A DNA stretch of 64,000 nucleotides from Tindallia magadiensis (GCF_900113635.1 NZ_FOQA01000006.1:1-64000); one strand, 5' to 3'; shown: positions 8,595 through 19,230, numbered from the stretch's first letter. Notes: generated by a model from the letters alone, not told the origin. A program made the numbers and translations.

Positions 8595-9554
8595 CTAGAT
8601 AGACAAAATACCTGCCAAATCATAAGTTTCCATATCCAGCTTCTTTTTCATGGCAAGTGCTTTTTCTATTTCGATGGCTACTATTTCATTACACTTCATA
8701 CCCACTGTAAGCCCTTTCTTACCTTCTAAAATAAGATCCACTGCTTTTGCCCCCAACTTGCTTGCCAGGATCCTATCAAATGCCGTAGGGTTCCCTCCGC
8801 GTTGAATATGCCCTAGAATCGTTGCGCGGGTCTCCATGCTGGTTTTTTCTTCAATTTCTTTTGCTATTTCAACCGCACTGCCAGCACCTTCTGCCATCAG
8901 AATCAAACTATGCAGCTTTCCACGATTCTTTCCGCGAATAATCTTTTGACAAACACTATCAACGCTGTTGGGTATTTCTGGTAAAATAATACTTTCCGCT
9001 CCTCCTGCCAAGCCGCAGTATAACGCAATATCTCCACAATGCCTTCCCATCACTTCAACTATATTTACCCGGCCATGAGAACTGGAGGTATCTCTTATTT
9101 TACTAATAGCTTCCACCACAGTGTTAATGGCTGTATCAAAACCAATGCTGTGATCCGTATACTCCAAGTCATTATCAATAGTACCCGGCACACCAATAGC
9201 CGTTATGCCGTTTTCATTTAGCCTTTGTGCTCCAGCAATTGATCCATCTCCGCCTATAACGACTAACCCTTCTATACCAAAAACATCCAACACATTTTTG
9301 GCTTTTTTCAACCCGTTTTCTGTTCTAAACTCTTCCGAACGCGCGGTCCTCAAAAAAGTGCCGCCTCGATGAATAATGTCCGCTACTGAGGAAAGAGTCA
9401 TTTCTTTCAACCGAGCATTGATCAACCCTTCATAACCTTGCTCGATTCCGTATACTTTACAATTATTGTAAATTCCATTTCGAACAACCGCACGAATAGC
9501 CGCATTCATTCCTGGTGCATCTCCACCGCTGGTAAGTACTCCTATGGTTTTCAT
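8595..9554 (-). CDS. pfkA: ATP-dependent 6-phosphofructokinase
   Basis: Phosphorylates fructose 6-phosphate, the committed step of glycolysis. From the chosen start it is 319 residues, the normal bacterial PfkA length, beginning [24 protein letters not shown] near residue 102 fits an ATP enzyme (PPi enzymes usually have GGDDS), and PGTIDNDL near 124 carries the catalytic Asp. The R-state loop ([12 protein letters not shown]) and MGRHCGD follow. The reading frame is open upstream to 9680, but ATG 9554 has GGAGGAG at the right spacing and matches the family start. It lies between dnaE and pyk, an arrangement common in clostridia. Confidence 0.95.
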   Translation of the reverse strand: MKTIGVLTSGGDAPGMNAAIRAVVRNGIYNNCKVYGIEQGYEGLINARLKEMTLSSVADIIHRGGTFLRTARSEEFRTENGLKKAKNVLDVFGIEGLVVIGGDGSIAGAQRLNENGITAIGVPGTIDNDLEYTDHSIGFDTAINTVVEAISKIRDTSSSHGRVNIVEVMGRHCGDIALYCGLAGGAESIILPEIPNSVDSVCQKIIRGKNRGKLHSLILMAEGAGSAVEIAKEIEEKTSMETRATILGHIQRGGNPTAFDRILASKLGAKAVDLILEGKKGLTVGMKCNEIVAIEIEKALAMKKKLDMETYDLAGILSI

Positions 9555-9598
9555 TACATCTCCTCCGTTCCCGTAAGTCTGTTGAGATTTGATTTCAC

Positions 9599-12500
9599 CT
9601 ATGTTCCAGTCATTTTTACAGATTGTTCTCCAAAAACCCGGCGAAGCATTTTGATAAGATAAGCATCTTGTTTTACCCATAAGGCTGACTCTGCTCGAAA
9701 TCTCTTTTTTGTATTCTCAATATAAACCACTACGGGTATATCTCCATGATATTCTTTAAGCAGCGGTTTCACTTGTTCGATGAGGGTAAGTTGATTTGTA
9801 TCTTTCACCTTAATCCATAGCAAAGGTTCTTCGCTTTTTTTTCTATGGCTCACTGGTTGTTTTGGTTGATTGTTATTTTTATTTTGGAAAGCTTTCCCTT
9901 TCCATTCCGTCGCTTTGGCTAAAGGTGCCAATTGGTTAACCAACACCTTTGGAGCTTCCTCATCCCGGCAATCTAAAATACCATCTATAACAACAATTTC
10001 GTCTTCCTGTACTAATGAAAGGCATTGATCAAGAACTTTCGGAAAGACAATGCACTCTACCGTACCATAAAGATCTTCCAGCTGAATAATCGCCATCATT
10101 TGATTGTTTTTGGTGGTTTTCATGCTGCGTGATAATATCATCCCACCAATAATAATATTTTGACGGTCTTTTAAAGGAGTCGTCATAGGATCTTCCACCA
10201 TTTTAATAAAATCGGCTGTGCTGGCTGTCATGTAATTTTCCAAAATATCCTGATGCTCTGATAAAGGGTGTCCACTGAGATACAATCCCAATACTTCTTT
10301 TTCCATGCTAAGTTTTATTGGTAAAGCAAATTCTTCAACCGAAGGGTAGTTTTCAGCCATAGGTTCATTATGATCTGCCAGGTCGAGATTAAACAAGTTA
10401 AGCTGTCCTTCTAAATTTTCTTTTTTTCTTTTTGATGCACTTCCCATTACTTGTTCATACACGGCTATTAGCTGGGCACGGGCATAACCAAAACTGTCAA
10501 AAGCACCTGCTTTAATAAGGCTTTCAAGGGCTCGCTTATTTAAGTCTCGCGAATGCAGCTTTTCACAAAAGTCGGAGAATCCTCGAAAGGCTCCTTCTTT
10601 ATTTCTTAGTTGAACCATTTGTTGAATCATTTGCTTACCCACATTTTTGATGGCAGACATACCAAATCTTATGTTTTTCCCATTCACCGAAAAATAGGAC
10701 AGGCTTTGATTAACATCCGGTGGTAAAACTTCAATTTTCATTCGTTTACAATCCTGCATATATTCCGCAATTTTAGCTGAGTTCCCCATAACACTTGTCA
10801 TTAATGCTGCCATGAATTCCAGCGGATAATGAGCTTTCAAGTAAGCTGTTTGATAGGCTAAGACAGCATAGGCGGCAGCATGAGATTTATTGAACGCATA
10901 GTTAGCAAAATCGATCATTTCATCATAGATCTGATTCGCTGCTTTTTCCGGTATTCCTCTTGAAATACAGCCATCAATCTCCGTGGTTCCATCATCCCTT
11001 TTTTTACCATATATGAAGTTTTTCCGTTCTTCTTCCATCACATCCATTTTCTTTTTACTCATTGCCCGGCGAACCAGGTCGCTTCTCCCATAGCTGTAAC
11101 CAGCCAGATCCCGGACTACCTGCATGACCTGCTCTTGATAAACCAGACACCCATAGGTAACATCCAGGATAGGTTCCATTGATTCATGGATGTACTGGAC
11201 TGCTTCTGGGTTTTTCTTATTACGGATATATTTAGGAATGGAGTCCATCGGCCCTGGTCTGAACAAAGAGATACCAGCAATAATATCTTCAAATCCTGAT
11301 GGTTTTAACTCTTTCATAAACTGAATCATTCCAGCACTTTCCAGTTGAAACACGCCCAAGGTTTCCCCTCGACTGATTAAATCATATACCTGCTGGTCAT
11401 CAAAATCCATACGGCTAAAATCCGGTGGTTCTCCACCACTAAGAGAAATATTGGCCAGGGCATCCTGAATAACCGTCAGGGTTCTAAGGCCAAGAAAATC
11501 CATTTTTAACAGCCCTAATTCTTCTAAAGTCCCCATAGGAAACTGGGTAGTGATACTGTCTTCATGCATATAGAGAGGTACATATTCTTCCAGAGATTCT
11601 CTGGAAATAACCACACCAGCCGCATGGGTAGAAGCATGTCTAGGCATTCCCTCAAGTTTTCTTGCCATTTTAATTAAGTAAGCAGCTCTTTTATTTTCTT
11701 TCGTTAACTGCTTTAATTGTGTATTTTGTTCCAGTGCTTTATCAATGGTCATGCCTATGGCCATTGGGATCATTTTAGCAATCTGATCCACCTCTGCGTA
11801 AGCCATATTAATAACCCTTCCTACATCCCTGATAGCTGCTCTGGCAGCCATTGTTCCAAAAGTTATGATTTGTGCAACTTTATCTTCTCCATATTTTTCA
11901 ATGACGTATTGAATGACTTCTTCTCTTCGTTCATAGCAAAAGTCAATATCGATATCTGGCATGGATACTCTTTCCGGATTTAAGAACCTTTCAAATATTA
12001 ATCCGTACTTAAGAGGGTCCACATCTGTAATGCCTAACGCATAAGATACAAGACTTCCTGCAGCACTTCCTCTTCCCGGACCAACGGGAATTCCTTTTTC
12101 TTTAGCAAATCGGATAAAATCCCAGACAATTAAAAAATATTCCGTATATCCCATATTGCGAATAGTGTTTAGCTCATGTTTTAACCGCTCACAAATAACT
12201 TCATCCGGGTCGTCATATCGTTCGTATAAGCCTTCCCAGCATATTTTCTTCAAATATTCATCCAGTTCAATGCCCTCAGGAGGTTTATATTCAGGCAAAT
12301 GAATGGTGTCGAAATCAAATTCTACTTGGCATCTTTCAGCAATTTTAACTGTATTTTCAATAGCTTCTGGTATTTCAGAAAATATAGACGCCATCTCATC
12401 ATAGGATTTAAGGTAAAAGTTATCGTTAGGAAATCTCATCCTAGCTTCATCATCTTGGTTTTTTCCCGTTTGGATGCACAACAGTATATCGTGAGCTTCT

Positions 12501-13138
12501 GCATCTTCTTTACGAATATAATGTACATCATTGGTAGCGACTAATGGTATGTTTGTATCATGACTTAACCGAATGATTTCTTGATTAACGATTTTTTGTT
12601 CTTCCAGGCCATGATCTTGAAGCTCTAGATAAAAATGGTCTTCTCCAAAAAGATTCTTCAAAAAAACAGCCAATTCTTTAGCTTTTTCATATTGTTGCGA
12701 TAAAAGCAACTGCTGAATGTCACCTGCCAGGCAGGCACTTAAACAAATTAGACCTTCCGAATGCTTCTTCAGTAATTCATAATCAATTCTTGGTTTGTAA
12801 TAAAATCCTTTTAGATATCCATAAGAAACGATTTTCATCAAATTTTGATAGCCTTCATTATTTTTAGCCAGCAATACTAAATGACCCTGTTCTTTATCCT
12901 GAGCAGGGTCTTTATCTTCCAATCTTCTTGCTGCGGTATACACTTCACAACCAATTACCGGATGAATATTTCTTTTTTTAGCCTCTCTATAAAAATCAAC
13001 GACACCAAACATGGTGCCGTGATCTGTAATGGCAACAGCCTTCATATCTAACTCATTAACTCTGTCCATCAACTCACGAATCGTTGTAAATCCATCCAGA
13101 AGGCTGTATTCCGTATGCAAATGAAGGTGTGCAAACAT
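9599..13138 (-). CDS. dnaE: DNA polymerase III alpha subunit, DnaE type
   Basis: Replicative C-family DNA polymerase, 1179 residues. The N-terminal PHP domain ([39 protein letters not shown]) is followed by the palm with [13 protein letters not shown] and the catalytic aspartates in [13 protein letters not shown] near residue 400. The fingers, helix-hairpin-helix region and a C-terminal OB fold ([20 protein letters not shown], near 1000-1090) complete it. There is no inserted 3'-5' exonuclease, so it is DnaE and not PolC. The ATG has AAGGTGA about 6 bases upstream. Downstream neighbours are pfkA and pyk, 44 bases away. Confidence 0.95.
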   Translation of the reverse strand: MFAHLHLHTEYSLLDGFTTIRELMDRVNELDMKAVAITDHGTMFGVVDFYREAKKRNIHPVIGCEVYTAARRLEDKDPAQDKEQGHLVLLAKNNEGYQNLMKIVSYGYLKGFYYKPRIDYELLKKHSEGLICLSACLAGDIQQLLLSQQYEKAKELAVFLKNLFGEDHFYLELQDHGLEEQKIVNQEIIRLSHDTNIPLVATNDVHYIRKEDAEAHDILLCIQTGKNQDDEARMRFPNDNFYLKSYDEMASIFSEIPEAIENTVKIAERCQVEFDFDTIHLPEYKPPEGIELDEYLKKICWEGLYERYDDPDEVICERLKHELNTIRNMGYTEYFLIVWDFIRFAKEKGIPVGPGRGSAAGSLVSYALGITDVDPLKYGLIFERFLNPERVSMPDIDIDFCYERREEVIQYVIEKYGEDKVAQIITFGTMAARAAIRDVGRVINMAYAEVDQIAKMIPMAIGMTIDKALEQNTQLKQLTKENKRAAYLIKMARKLEGMPRHASTHAAGVVISRESLEEYVPLYMHEDSITTQFPMGTLEELGLLKMDFLGLRTLTVIQDALANISLSGGEPPDFSRMDFDDQQVYDLISRGETLGVFQLESAGMIQFMKELKPSGFEDIIAGISLFRPGPMDSIPKYIRNKKNPEAVQYIHESMEPILDVTYGCLVYQEQVMQVVRDLAGYSYGRSDLVRRAMSKKKMDVMEEERKNFIYGKKRDDGTTEIDGCISRGIPEKAANQIYDEMIDFANYAFNKSHAAAYAVLAYQTAYLKAHYPLEFMAALMTSVMGNSAKIAEYMQDCKRMKIEVLPPDVNQSLSYFSVNGKNIRFGMSAIKNVGKQMIQQMVQLRNKEGAFRGFSDFCEKLHSRDLNKRALESLIKAGAFDSFGYARAQLIAVYEQVMGSASKRKKENLEGQLNLFNLDLADHNEPMAENYPSVEEFALPIKLSMEKEVLGLYLSGHPLSEHQDILENYMTASTADFIKMVEDPMTTPLKDRQNIIIGGMILSRSMKTTKNNQMMAIIQLEDLYGTVECIVFPKVLDQCLSLVQEDEIVVIDGILDCRDEEAPKVLVNQLAPLAKATEWKGKAFQNKNNNQPKQPVSHRKKSEEPLLWIKVKDTNQLTLIEQVKPLLKEYHGDIPVVVYIENTKKRFRAESALWVKQDAYLIKMLRRVFGEQSVKMTGT

Positions 13139-13158
13139 AAGATCACCTTTTTTCTTTG

Positions 13159-13971
13159 TTAATCGATATTAATTTTCTTTTCATTTTTGAGGTACATAAT
13201 AGCTTCTAAAACACTACCCGCTACATCACGAGATCTTTGAGAAAGTCTGTAACATTGTTCTTCACTAACTTCCGGATCAATCTCCAGAACCTTTTGATCT
13301 TTCCAGACTCGACTGCCTTCTTTCACAATGCCACGCAGCATCCCATGTTGTTGAGCGCGTATGACATGCCCTGCTATTTCGGCCAATTTTTGACCTTTAG
13401 AAACCTGATCGCCAATCTCTGCAAAAGTTTTAACAATGCCGTCAGAAGGCGAATTTTGAACTTTATTATATTCAAAACCATCACTTTCACCAGGCATGCT
13501 TGTTTCCGGCTCCGCCATTCCTTCAAAAATGATACGGCCCTGATCATGACCTACTTTTGTTTCAATCACAATGTCCACGTCTTTACCTGCTGTAAAACCA
13601 GGTCCGGTTGCAATCGTAATGGCTGCCATATCCCGATGTGTCCCTAAATTCTTTTTTGCCATAATAGCATCTACAAGAATATCAACAGGTATTTCTTTTA
13701 AGACCTCGCATTCAGAATCAACAATAATCGGTATTTGTTTATTTTTCCAAACTTCTAATATACCTTCCACATTTTCCACTTTTATGCCTTTGATCCCCTG
13801 TACCATCATTTCATTGTCAAATACAGCCTGGGCATAAGAAACAGTCCGACGAATGGAGAACGGGTTGTTATTCTCAATGATAAATACTTTAAATCCACTT
13901 CTGCGAAGCTTATGTGCGATTGCTGTGCCAACCTCTCCGCCACCACGTATGGCAACGATATCCCGCAACAT
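13159..13971 (-). CDS. yqeB: YqeB-like protein of selenium-dependent molybdenum hydroxylase systems
   Basis: About 270 residues. It starts with a Rossmann-like nucleotide-binding turn (IVAIRGGGEVGTAIAHKL), then GTHRDMAAITIATGPGFTAG near 115-135, and a C-terminal half resembling a biotinyl/lipoyl-type beta domain (DGIVKTFAEIGDQVSKGQKL). This matches the EF2563/YqeB family, whose genes accompany selenium-dependent molybdenum hydroxylases and are thought to help install labile selenium or mature the cofactor. No hydroxylase gene lies in the window. ATG 13971 has GGGGAG 8 bases upstream; GTG 13980 is the alternative. Its place between whiA and dnaE is unexpected for the function. Confidence 0.7.
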   Translation of the reverse strand: MLRDIVAIRGGGEVGTAIAHKLRRSGFKVFIIENNNPFSIRRTVSYAQAVFDNEMMVQGIKGIKVENVEGILEVWKNKQIPIIVDSECEVLKEIPVDILVDAIMAKKNLGTHRDMAAITIATGPGFTAGKDVDIVIETKVGHDQGRIIFEGMAEPETSMPGESDGFEYNKVQNSPSDGIVKTFAEIGDQVSKGQKLAEIAGHVIRAQQHGMLRGIVKEGSRVWKDQKVLEIDPEVSEEQCYRLSQRSRDVAGSVLEAIMYLKNEKKINID

Positions 13972-14034
13972 ACCATCCACTCCCCTTCTTTGATCATGAC
14001 TATCATATAGCTGCGGCGCTTGGTATTCTCTACC

Positions 14035-14063
14035 ATTATACTCTATTTCTATTATAAGTTGAA
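14035..14063 (-). promoter_or_regulatory. Possible promoter for yqeB-dnaE-pfkA-pyk
   Basis: On the minus strand a perfect -10 TATAAT (14040-14035) lies 17 bases after a poor -35, TTCAAC (14063-14058), in the 121-base gap between whiA and yqeB. It could provide an internal promoter for the second half of the operon. The weak -35 keeps confidence low. Confidence 0.35.
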
Positions 14064-14092
14064 GTATAAATAGAACGAAAGGAAAGATAAAT

Positions 14093-15055
14093 TTATCTTA
14101 TTTCCTTTTTTCCATTTCTTAACTTTTTTTCAATTTGCTCCAACTTTCTAAACCGATGATTAACGCCAGATTTTCCTATCGGTGGATCTAATTTTTCACC
14201 CAACTCTTTTAAGCTGGCTTCAGGGTATTTAAGTCTAGCGAAAGCAATATTTTTAAGGGTCGTCGATAATTGTTCCATGCCAATTCGCTGATCAATATAC
14301 TTTATCATTTCTACCTGTTTCATCGAAGCTTGCACTGTTTTGCTTAAGTTAGCTGTTTCACAATTAACAATTCGGTTAATATCATTTCTCATTTGCTTTA
14401 AGATCCGAATATTTTCAAGGGTTAGCAATGCATTATGAGCTCCTATAATATTAAGTAAGTCAACAATTTGTTCACCTTCTTTTATATAAAGCACATGATA
14501 ACCTTTCCTTTCAATAATCTTGCCTTCGATACCATAGTTTTTCAGAAGTTGCTGTATATGTTCAAGATGCTGAGCTCTATCAGAAACATACTCAAGGTGG
14601 TAATTTTTTTCTGGCGAACTGACAGAACCACTGGCTAAAAAGGCTCCTCGTAAAAATGCTCTTTTACATGCTTCATCTTTCAGAAGTTTCACCGGGTTAT
14701 CATATTGTAATGAAATACAGTCATTTTCAATCTTAATTAACTCTGTGTTCTGTAGAACTTTTCTGCTGTCTTCTGTATTTTTTACAATAAGCCTGTATTG
14801 CTTGTTCTTACGAAAACGATTTGCTCTGGTTACCTGGATCTCTGTATGAATAAAAAATGTTGTTTTAATCATTTTGAAAATCTTCCGGGCAGTAGAAGGA
14901 TTTTCCGTTGTTAAACTAATCGATAAACCTCGTCTCCCTTTCAAGTCTATCGAACCGATGGCACCAATAATCCCGGATAGTTCTGCCAACTGACAACATC
15001 GGTTTTCCGGGATTATTCTGGCCAATTCTTCTTTCGTATCTGTGGAAAAAGACAT
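14093..15055 (-). CDS. whiA: WhiA family DNA-binding protein
   Basis: A 320-residue WhiA homologue: an N-terminal domain related to LAGLIDADG homing endonucleases (about 20-220, with EACKRAFLRGAFLASGSVSS near 125-145) and a C-terminal helix-turn-helix (LKELGEKLDPPIGKSGVNHR near 285-305). It regulates sporulation and division genes in Streptomyces and affects division and chromosome segregation in Bacillus. It stays with yvcK and rapZ as in most Firmicutes, here separated from yvcK by a Nudix gene. Confidence 0.93.
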   Translation of the reverse strand: MSFSTDTKEELARIIPENRCCQLAELSGIIGAIGSIDLKGRRGLSISLTTENPSTARKIFKMIKTTFFIHTEIQVTRANRFRKNKQYRLIVKNTEDSRKVLQNTELIKIENDCISLQYDNPVKLLKDEACKRAFLRGAFLASGSVSSPEKNYHLEYVSDRAQHLEHIQQLLKNYGIEGKIIERKGYHVLYIKEGEQIVDLLNIIGAHNALLTLENIRILKQMRNDINRIVNCETANLSKTVQASMKQVEMIKYIDQRIGMEQLSTTLKNIAFARLKYPEASLKELGEKLDPPIGKSGVNHRFRKLEQIEKKLRNGKKEIR

Positions 15056-15102
15056 TCATAACCCCTACTTTCCTTTACCTAAATAAGCCTGCAAACTGAT
15101 TA

Positions 15103-15522
15103 TTACTTTGTTGTTTCAATATCGTTCAGCAATGCTTTTAGTATCATCTTTTGCTCATCAGAGTATTTGACCATTTCCAATACTCTATCTCTATGTACAA
15201 ATCTCGCGTCGATAAACCCTTCTTTTTTTAAGGGCGAGCATCTTAACACTTTTGATTTCATCAAAAACCAATGCACTGTTTTATATATTTTTTCATTTTT
15301 TGCCCAGCTAGCTTGGTATACATAGTGAATAGAACCCAGGTATTTAATAATTTCCGCTTTCACTAATGATTCTTCATACACTTCTCGATAAGCTGCTTCT
15401 CTTATGGTTTCTTTTTTTTCCACTTTGCCTTTCGGAAGCACCCAATCTCCATTGTATTTTTTTAGCAGTAAAACGGCATTCCCGCATATCACCACACCAC
15501 CCGCACTGGTTTCATATCGCAT
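15103..15522 (-). CDS. Nudix hydrolase
   Basis: A 139-residue single-domain Nudix protein. The Nudix box spans about residues 32-54 (GKVEKKETIREAAYREVYEE), preceded by WVLPKG as in MutT/Ap4A-type hydrolases. The residue after REVYEES is Leu where the consensus has Gly-hydrophobic, a mild deviation; the metal-binding glutamates are kept. Substrate cannot be predicted; oxidised nucleotides or dinucleoside polyphosphates are typical. It sits between yvcK and whiA in the murB operon, with GAGGTGAG upstream of its ATG. Confidence 0.8.
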   Translation of the reverse strand: MRYETSAGGVVICGNAVLLLKKYNGDWVLPKGKVEKKETIREAAYREVYEESLVKAEIIKYLGSIHYVYQASWAKNEKIYKTVHWFLMKSKVLRCSPLKKEGFIDARFVHRDRVLEMVKYSDEQKMILKALLNDIETTK

Positions 15523-15617
15523 TTTCTCACCTCACTGAGGAATCACGAAAGCATTCCTATTAATTTTACTCTATCATCCTCTTGCACCTTATCAAAAGCA
15601 GCTGATGTGACGATGCT

Positions 15618-16880
15618 TTAGTTCGACAAGTAAGATTCAATGAATTTAGATGTTTTATATGCATCATGCCTGACATAGTCATTTTTAATTTCTACCAGGT
15701 CTTCTTCAACTAAGTGAATCTGCTTTTCTTTTAATGTCAGTTTATCATGTTCATCAGGCAAGACCATTTTCGCCCCTTCCAGCGCATATTTTTCCTCTAT
15801 GTACACTGGAATTTTTTCTTTGTTAGCAATGACATAGTCAATCCTTTTAAGGCTGGTGTTTTTTAAGAGTGCTTCCACATGATCACTCACACTAAACCGA
15901 TCTGTTTCACCCGGTTGTGTCATAATGTTCGGCAAATAAAAGGTAGCCGCTTTTGATTTATTGATGGATTCAGCAACATGTTTAATCAAAAGATTAGGAA
16001 TAATACTGGTGTACAGGCTGCCTGGTCCAAGCACAATGGCATCGGCTTCCTGAATGGCGTTAAGAATCTCCGGCAAGGTAGACGCTTTTTTAGGTTTTAA
16101 AAACACAAAGTCAATGGGACTACCTTCTTCCAGACTCTTTTCAGGAATTTTAGATTCGCCTTTGATAATTTTACCATTTTTCAGTTGAGCGTATAAAGTG
16201 ATATTTTCTAAGGTTACTGGGTAAACATGACCTTTGACGGCCAATACTTCATTCATTTTTTTAATAGCTTCTTCAAAGCTTCCACTGATTCCATTCATAG
16301 AAGCAATAAATAGATTTCCAAAACTTTGTCCTTTTAATGAACCTTCTTGAAATCGATATTGTAGCAAGTTTTCCATGGTTGGCTCCATTTCAGACAGGGC
16401 TAAAATGCAGCTTCTTATATCTCCCGGCGGCAGCATCCCCAGATCCTCCCGAAGAATTCCGGACCCACCTCCATCATCAGCAACTGTAACTACTGCCGTA
16501 ATATTTGATGTGGTTTGCTTCAGTCCTCTCAAGAGAACAGAAAGACCAGTACCGCCACCAATCACAACCACTTTCCGTCCTTTTGCTAATACTTGTTTAT
16601 CATAAACCATACGTTGAATATGTTTGCTATTTCCATGCACTCCCTGGGTAAAAGGAGTGGTTTGAAGGTTTTTCAATAAAGAAGCAAAACCCCTCTTTAA
16701 AGCTACACCAATAAAAAAACAGCCTGCGACTCCAAATAAAACCATTACCAGCCAATGAATATCAAAAAAATATACAGCAACATGACCTGCCGGAATAGAA
16801 AGTAAGAGCAGACCTAAGGCGCCTATCATCATCCATCTTTTTAGCTGCAATCCTGGCTTTAACCAGTGAATCCACTTCAT
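15618..16880 (-). CDS. yvcK: YvcK-type UDP-GlcNAc-binding protein with N-terminal membrane segments
   Basis: 420 residues. The core (about 100-410) is the YvcK/CofD-like fold: VVVIGGGTGLSVLLRGLK, VTVADDGGGSGILRED, LPPGDIRSCILAL, GNLFIASM and DAIVLGPGSLYTSIIPNLL. Bacillus YvcK binds UDP-GlcNAc and is needed for growth on gluconeogenic carbon and for correct peptidoglycan synthesis. The first ~85 residues add two hydrophobic helices (about 16-36 and 41-63), absent from the ~320-residue Bacillus protein, so this version is probably membrane-attached. It is co-transcribed after rapZ with a 19-base gap. Confidence 0.9.
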   Translation of the reverse strand: MKWIHWLKPGLQLKRWMMIGALGLLLLSIPAGHVAVYFFDIHWLVMVLFGVAGCFFIGVALKRGFASLLKNLQTTPFTQGVHGNSKHIQRMVYDKQVLAKGRKVVVIGGGTGLSVLLRGLKQTTSNITAVVTVADDGGGSGILREDLGMLPPGDIRSCILALSEMEPTMENLLQYRFQEGSLKGQSFGNLFIASMNGISGSFEEAIKKMNEVLAVKGHVYPVTLENITLYAQLKNGKIIKGESKIPEKSLEEGSPIDFVFLKPKKASTLPEILNAIQEADAIVLGPGSLYTSIIPNLLIKHVAESINKSKAATFYLPNIMTQPGETDRFSVSDHVEALLKNTSLKRIDYVIANKEKIPVYIEEKYALEGAKMVLPDEHDKLTLKEKQIHLVEEDLVEIKNDYVRHDAYKTSKFIESYLSN

Positions 16881-16899
16881 GTAATACCCTCAACCCTCT

Positions 16900-17751
16900 T
16901 TAATCGATGTCTCGATGGTTTACGATGGTTCTAAAATCACCTTTTTGAAGGCGGTTTTCAAGTTCTAATGCCATGGTAACAGAACGATGTTTCCCTCCTG
17001 TACAACCAATAGCTAGTACCAGTTGGTGTTTACCTTCTTTCATATAATTAGGCAGAAGAAACCGTAACATGTCTTCTAATTTTTCAACAAAAGTCGTTGC
17101 ATTGCTATCTTTCATCACATATTCCTGAACCTCAGAGTCTTTTCCCGTTAAATCTCTAAGCCTATGATCATAGTAAGGGTTTTGAAGAAATCGTACGTCC
17201 ATGACAAGATCGGCATCTAAAGGAATTCCGTACTTAAAACCAAAAGAAGTTATGTTCAATAAAAAGTAATTGTCTGAATCTCCCTCTTGATAAATATGCC
17301 TTAATTCTTCTTTTAACTGACCCGGAGTTAATCGTGATGTATCCAGAATAGTGGATGCCATCTCTCTTATAGATTGAAGTTCTTCTCTTTCTTTTTTTAA
17401 TCCTTGTTCAATCGATCCATTTTGAGATAACGGATGGACACGTCTTGTTTCCTTGAATCGCTTAATCAGAACGTCATCGCTGGCATCTAAAAATAAGATG
17501 TCATATTCGTAACCAAGCTTACGGAAAGCTGTCAGGCTTGGAAATAGATCTTCAAAAAACAGCCCTCCCCGAATATCCATTACCATAGCAATTTGTCCAA
17601 CCATTCCTCTTTTTTTATCACATAACTCTGCAAACTTTGGAATTAGTGCAGGTGGCAGATTATCAACACAATAGAAACCCAGATCTTCCATAAACTTAAC
17701 CGTTAAACTTTTCCCTGCACCTGAAACACCTGTAATAACGACAAATTTCAT
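16900..17751 (-). CDS. rapZ: RapZ/YvcJ nucleotide-binding protein
   Basis: A 283-residue RapZ-family ATP/GTP-binding protein. Walker A is at the start (VITGVSGAGKSLTVKFMED), then FYCVDNLPPALIPKF, a Walker B-like MVMDIRGG, and the C-terminal signature AIGCTGGKHRSVTMALEL near 250-270. In E. coli RapZ directs decay of the GlmZ small RNA and so controls glucosamine-6-phosphate synthesis; in Bacillus the homologue YvcJ has nucleotidase activity and affects competence. Regulation of amino-sugar supply fits the murB and yvcK neighbours. Length and start are normal. Confidence 0.93.
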   Translation of the reverse strand: MKFVVITGVSGAGKSLTVKFMEDLGFYCVDNLPPALIPKFAELCDKKRGMVGQIAMVMDIRGGLFFEDLFPSLTAFRKLGYEYDILFLDASDDVLIKRFKETRRVHPLSQNGSIEQGLKKEREELQSIREMASTILDTSRLTPGQLKEELRHIYQEGDSDNYFLLNITSFGFKYGIPLDADLVMDVRFLQNPYYDHRLRDLTGKDSEVQEYVMKDSNATTFVEKLEDMLRFLLPNYMKEGKHQLVLAIGCTGGKHRSVTMALELENRLQKGDFRTIVNHRDID

Positions 17752-17818
17752 TGTTCACACTCCATTTTATTGATAATTCCCACCCTTGCGTTTCTCGATA
17801 AGTAAAGCAAATATTCCC

Positions 17819-18733
17819 TTACGAGCGCCCAATAATTCTTAGTTCTGATTCTAGTTCGACTTCGTATTTTTCTCTTACCTTATTCTTTATCATTTCCATT
17901 AATGACAAAACATCGGAAGCAGTTGCTCCACCCATATTTACAATAAATCCAGCATGCAATTCTGAAACTTTAGCCTTTCCCACAGTACATCCTTTTAATC
18001 CGCAATCCTCTATCAGCTTACCTGCAAAAAATCCTTCCGGCCGCTTAAATACGCTTCCGGCACTAGGCAAGTCATAGGGTTGCTTTGTTAACCTTCTTTG
18101 CCAATAATCATTGGTTATATTTTTTATTTCCTCTCGGTCTCCCTTTTGAAGCTTTAGTACAGCCTCCACAATAATTTCTCCTGTTGCCTGTATTCGACTG
18201 CTTCGATATCCCATTTTCATATCTTGATGATCTAAGGTGTTTATTTTCCCATCAAGGCTCACAGTGGTGCATTCAGATAAAATGTTTTTCATTTCACCAC
18301 CATAGGCTCCCGCATTCATTGTCAAAGCGCCTCCCAGTGTTCCCGGAATACCTGAAGCAAATTCAAATCCTACCAGTGACATTTCTTGTATTTTTTTTGC
18401 AAGGCAATTAAGACTAATGCCTGCTTCCGCATATACGTATTCGTCTGAAAAGTGAATAGCTTTCATACAGCTGCCAATTTTCATAACGATCCCTTCAATT
18501 CCAGCATCCATTACCAACAAGTTACTCCCTTTTCCAATGACGGTTAAAGGAATTTTATTTTCATTACAAAAACGAATAATGTGAATTATTTCCTGTTTAG
18601 AAATAGGCATGATTAAAACATCAGCCTTTCCCCCTATTTGAAAAGAGGTGTGCTGACTCATTGGCTCGTTTCGTCTGAACCGCTCAGCAGGAAACTGTTC
18701 TTCTAACTTTGTTAAGCACCTAGCTTTATTCAA
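17819..18733 (-). CDS. murB: UDP-N-acetylenolpyruvoylglucosamine reductase, type II MurB
   Basis: FAD/NADPH enzyme of peptidoglycan precursor synthesis, reducing the enolpyruvyl group to form UDP-MurNAc. About 304 residues: FAD-domain motifs HTSFQIGGKAD and VIGKGSNLLV, EFASGIPGTLGGALTMNAGA near 125-145, the active-site region RSSRIQ and AGSVFKRPEG near 215-225, and C-terminal HAGFIVNMGGATASDV. No ATG fits: the frame opens at TTG 18754, and a TTG at 18733 lies 8 bases after AGGAG, so I chose the latter. First gene of the long operon behind the 18790-18818 promoter. Confidence 0.92.
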   Translation of the reverse strand: MNKARCLTKLEEQFPAERFRRNEPMSQHTSFQIGGKADVLIMPISKQEIIHIIRFCNENKIPLTVIGKGSNLLVMDAGIEGIVMKIGSCMKAIHFSDEYVYAEAGISLNCLAKKIQEMSLVGFEFASGIPGTLGGALTMNAGAYGGEMKNILSECTTVSLDGKINTLDHQDMKMGYRSSRIQATGEIIVEAVLKLQKGDREEIKNITNDYWQRRLTKQPYDLPSAGSVFKRPEGFFAGKLIEDCGLKGCTVGKAKVSELHAGFIVNMGGATASDVLSLMEMIKNKVREKYEVELESELRIIGRS

Positions 18734-18789
18734 AAATCTCACTCCTGCAATCAATAGTTATGATCAGTTCTTAAATGACTGTCATAAAC

Positions 18790-18818
18790 ATTATAGACTT
18801 TTCCTTATGATCGGTCAA
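18790..18818 (-). promoter_or_regulatory. Promoter of the murB-to-pyk operon
   Basis: On the minus strand TTGACC (18818-18813), a 17-base spacer and TATAAT (18795-18790): a near-consensus vegetative promoter. The -35 lies inside the last codons of the upstream MOSC gene, so the two operons abut. The murB start is about 55 bases downstream. Confidence 0.8.
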
Positions 18819-19230
18819 TCAGCAGCTTTATTGGATCCTTTACTTTTATATGATTTTGATTGAAAGGTTTGGCGTAAATTATTTGTTTTTTCCAATCGCA
18901 TATTTCATGCGTACTTTTGTATTTAGGGCAGTTAGGATGACATTGTACTTTTTTTTCTAAAACAAAAAACCCGGCATTTCCTATAAGAAATTTAGTGCCA
19001 GGCTTTTGATAAGCATCGTGTAAGTTGCTAAGAATGATATTAGGCTTAAATCGCTGATGACAAAACCCTTGTAACATATCATGTTTTTGCTTCTCTCTGT
19101 CTTGTAATGACTGCAATGTAATGTCTGATTTTTTTGACCCTGTACAGATTTCTTCTGTATGAACAGAAGATTTTTCACACCAGCCCACCACAGGATCTTT
19201 GATCCATATGCTCACTACATAAATCACCAT
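18805..19230 (-). CDS. Divergent MOSC-domain protein
   Basis: 141 residues. The N-terminus (IYVVSIWIKD) and the C-terminal half (RFKPNIILSNL, GTKFLIGNAGFFVLEKKVQC, a HPNCP cysteine pair, then IIYAKPFNQNHIKVKDPIKLL) follow the pattern of small clostridial MOSC proteins, which carry a beta-barrel related to the molybdenum-cofactor sulfurase C-terminus and a conserved Cys. The middle is poorly conserved. Its start codon follows the moaA stop directly, and its ribosome-binding site is formed by the last two Gly codons of moaA, so the two are translationally coupled. A role in cofactor handling is inferred from this coupling and the fold. Confidence 0.6.
   Translation of the reverse strand: MVIYVVSIWIKDPVVGWCEKSSVHTEEICTGSKKSDITLQSLQDREKQKHDMLQGFCHQRFKPNIILSNLHDAYQKPGTKFLIGNAGFFVLEKKVQCHPNCPKYKSTHEICDWKKQIIYAKPFNQNHIKVKDPIKLLIDRS

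Noticed and set aside
9555-9680. N-terminal extension of pfkA
   Set aside because: The extra 42 residues overlap the dnaE 3' end, have no ribosome-binding site and are absent from the family; ATG 9554 has a strong site.
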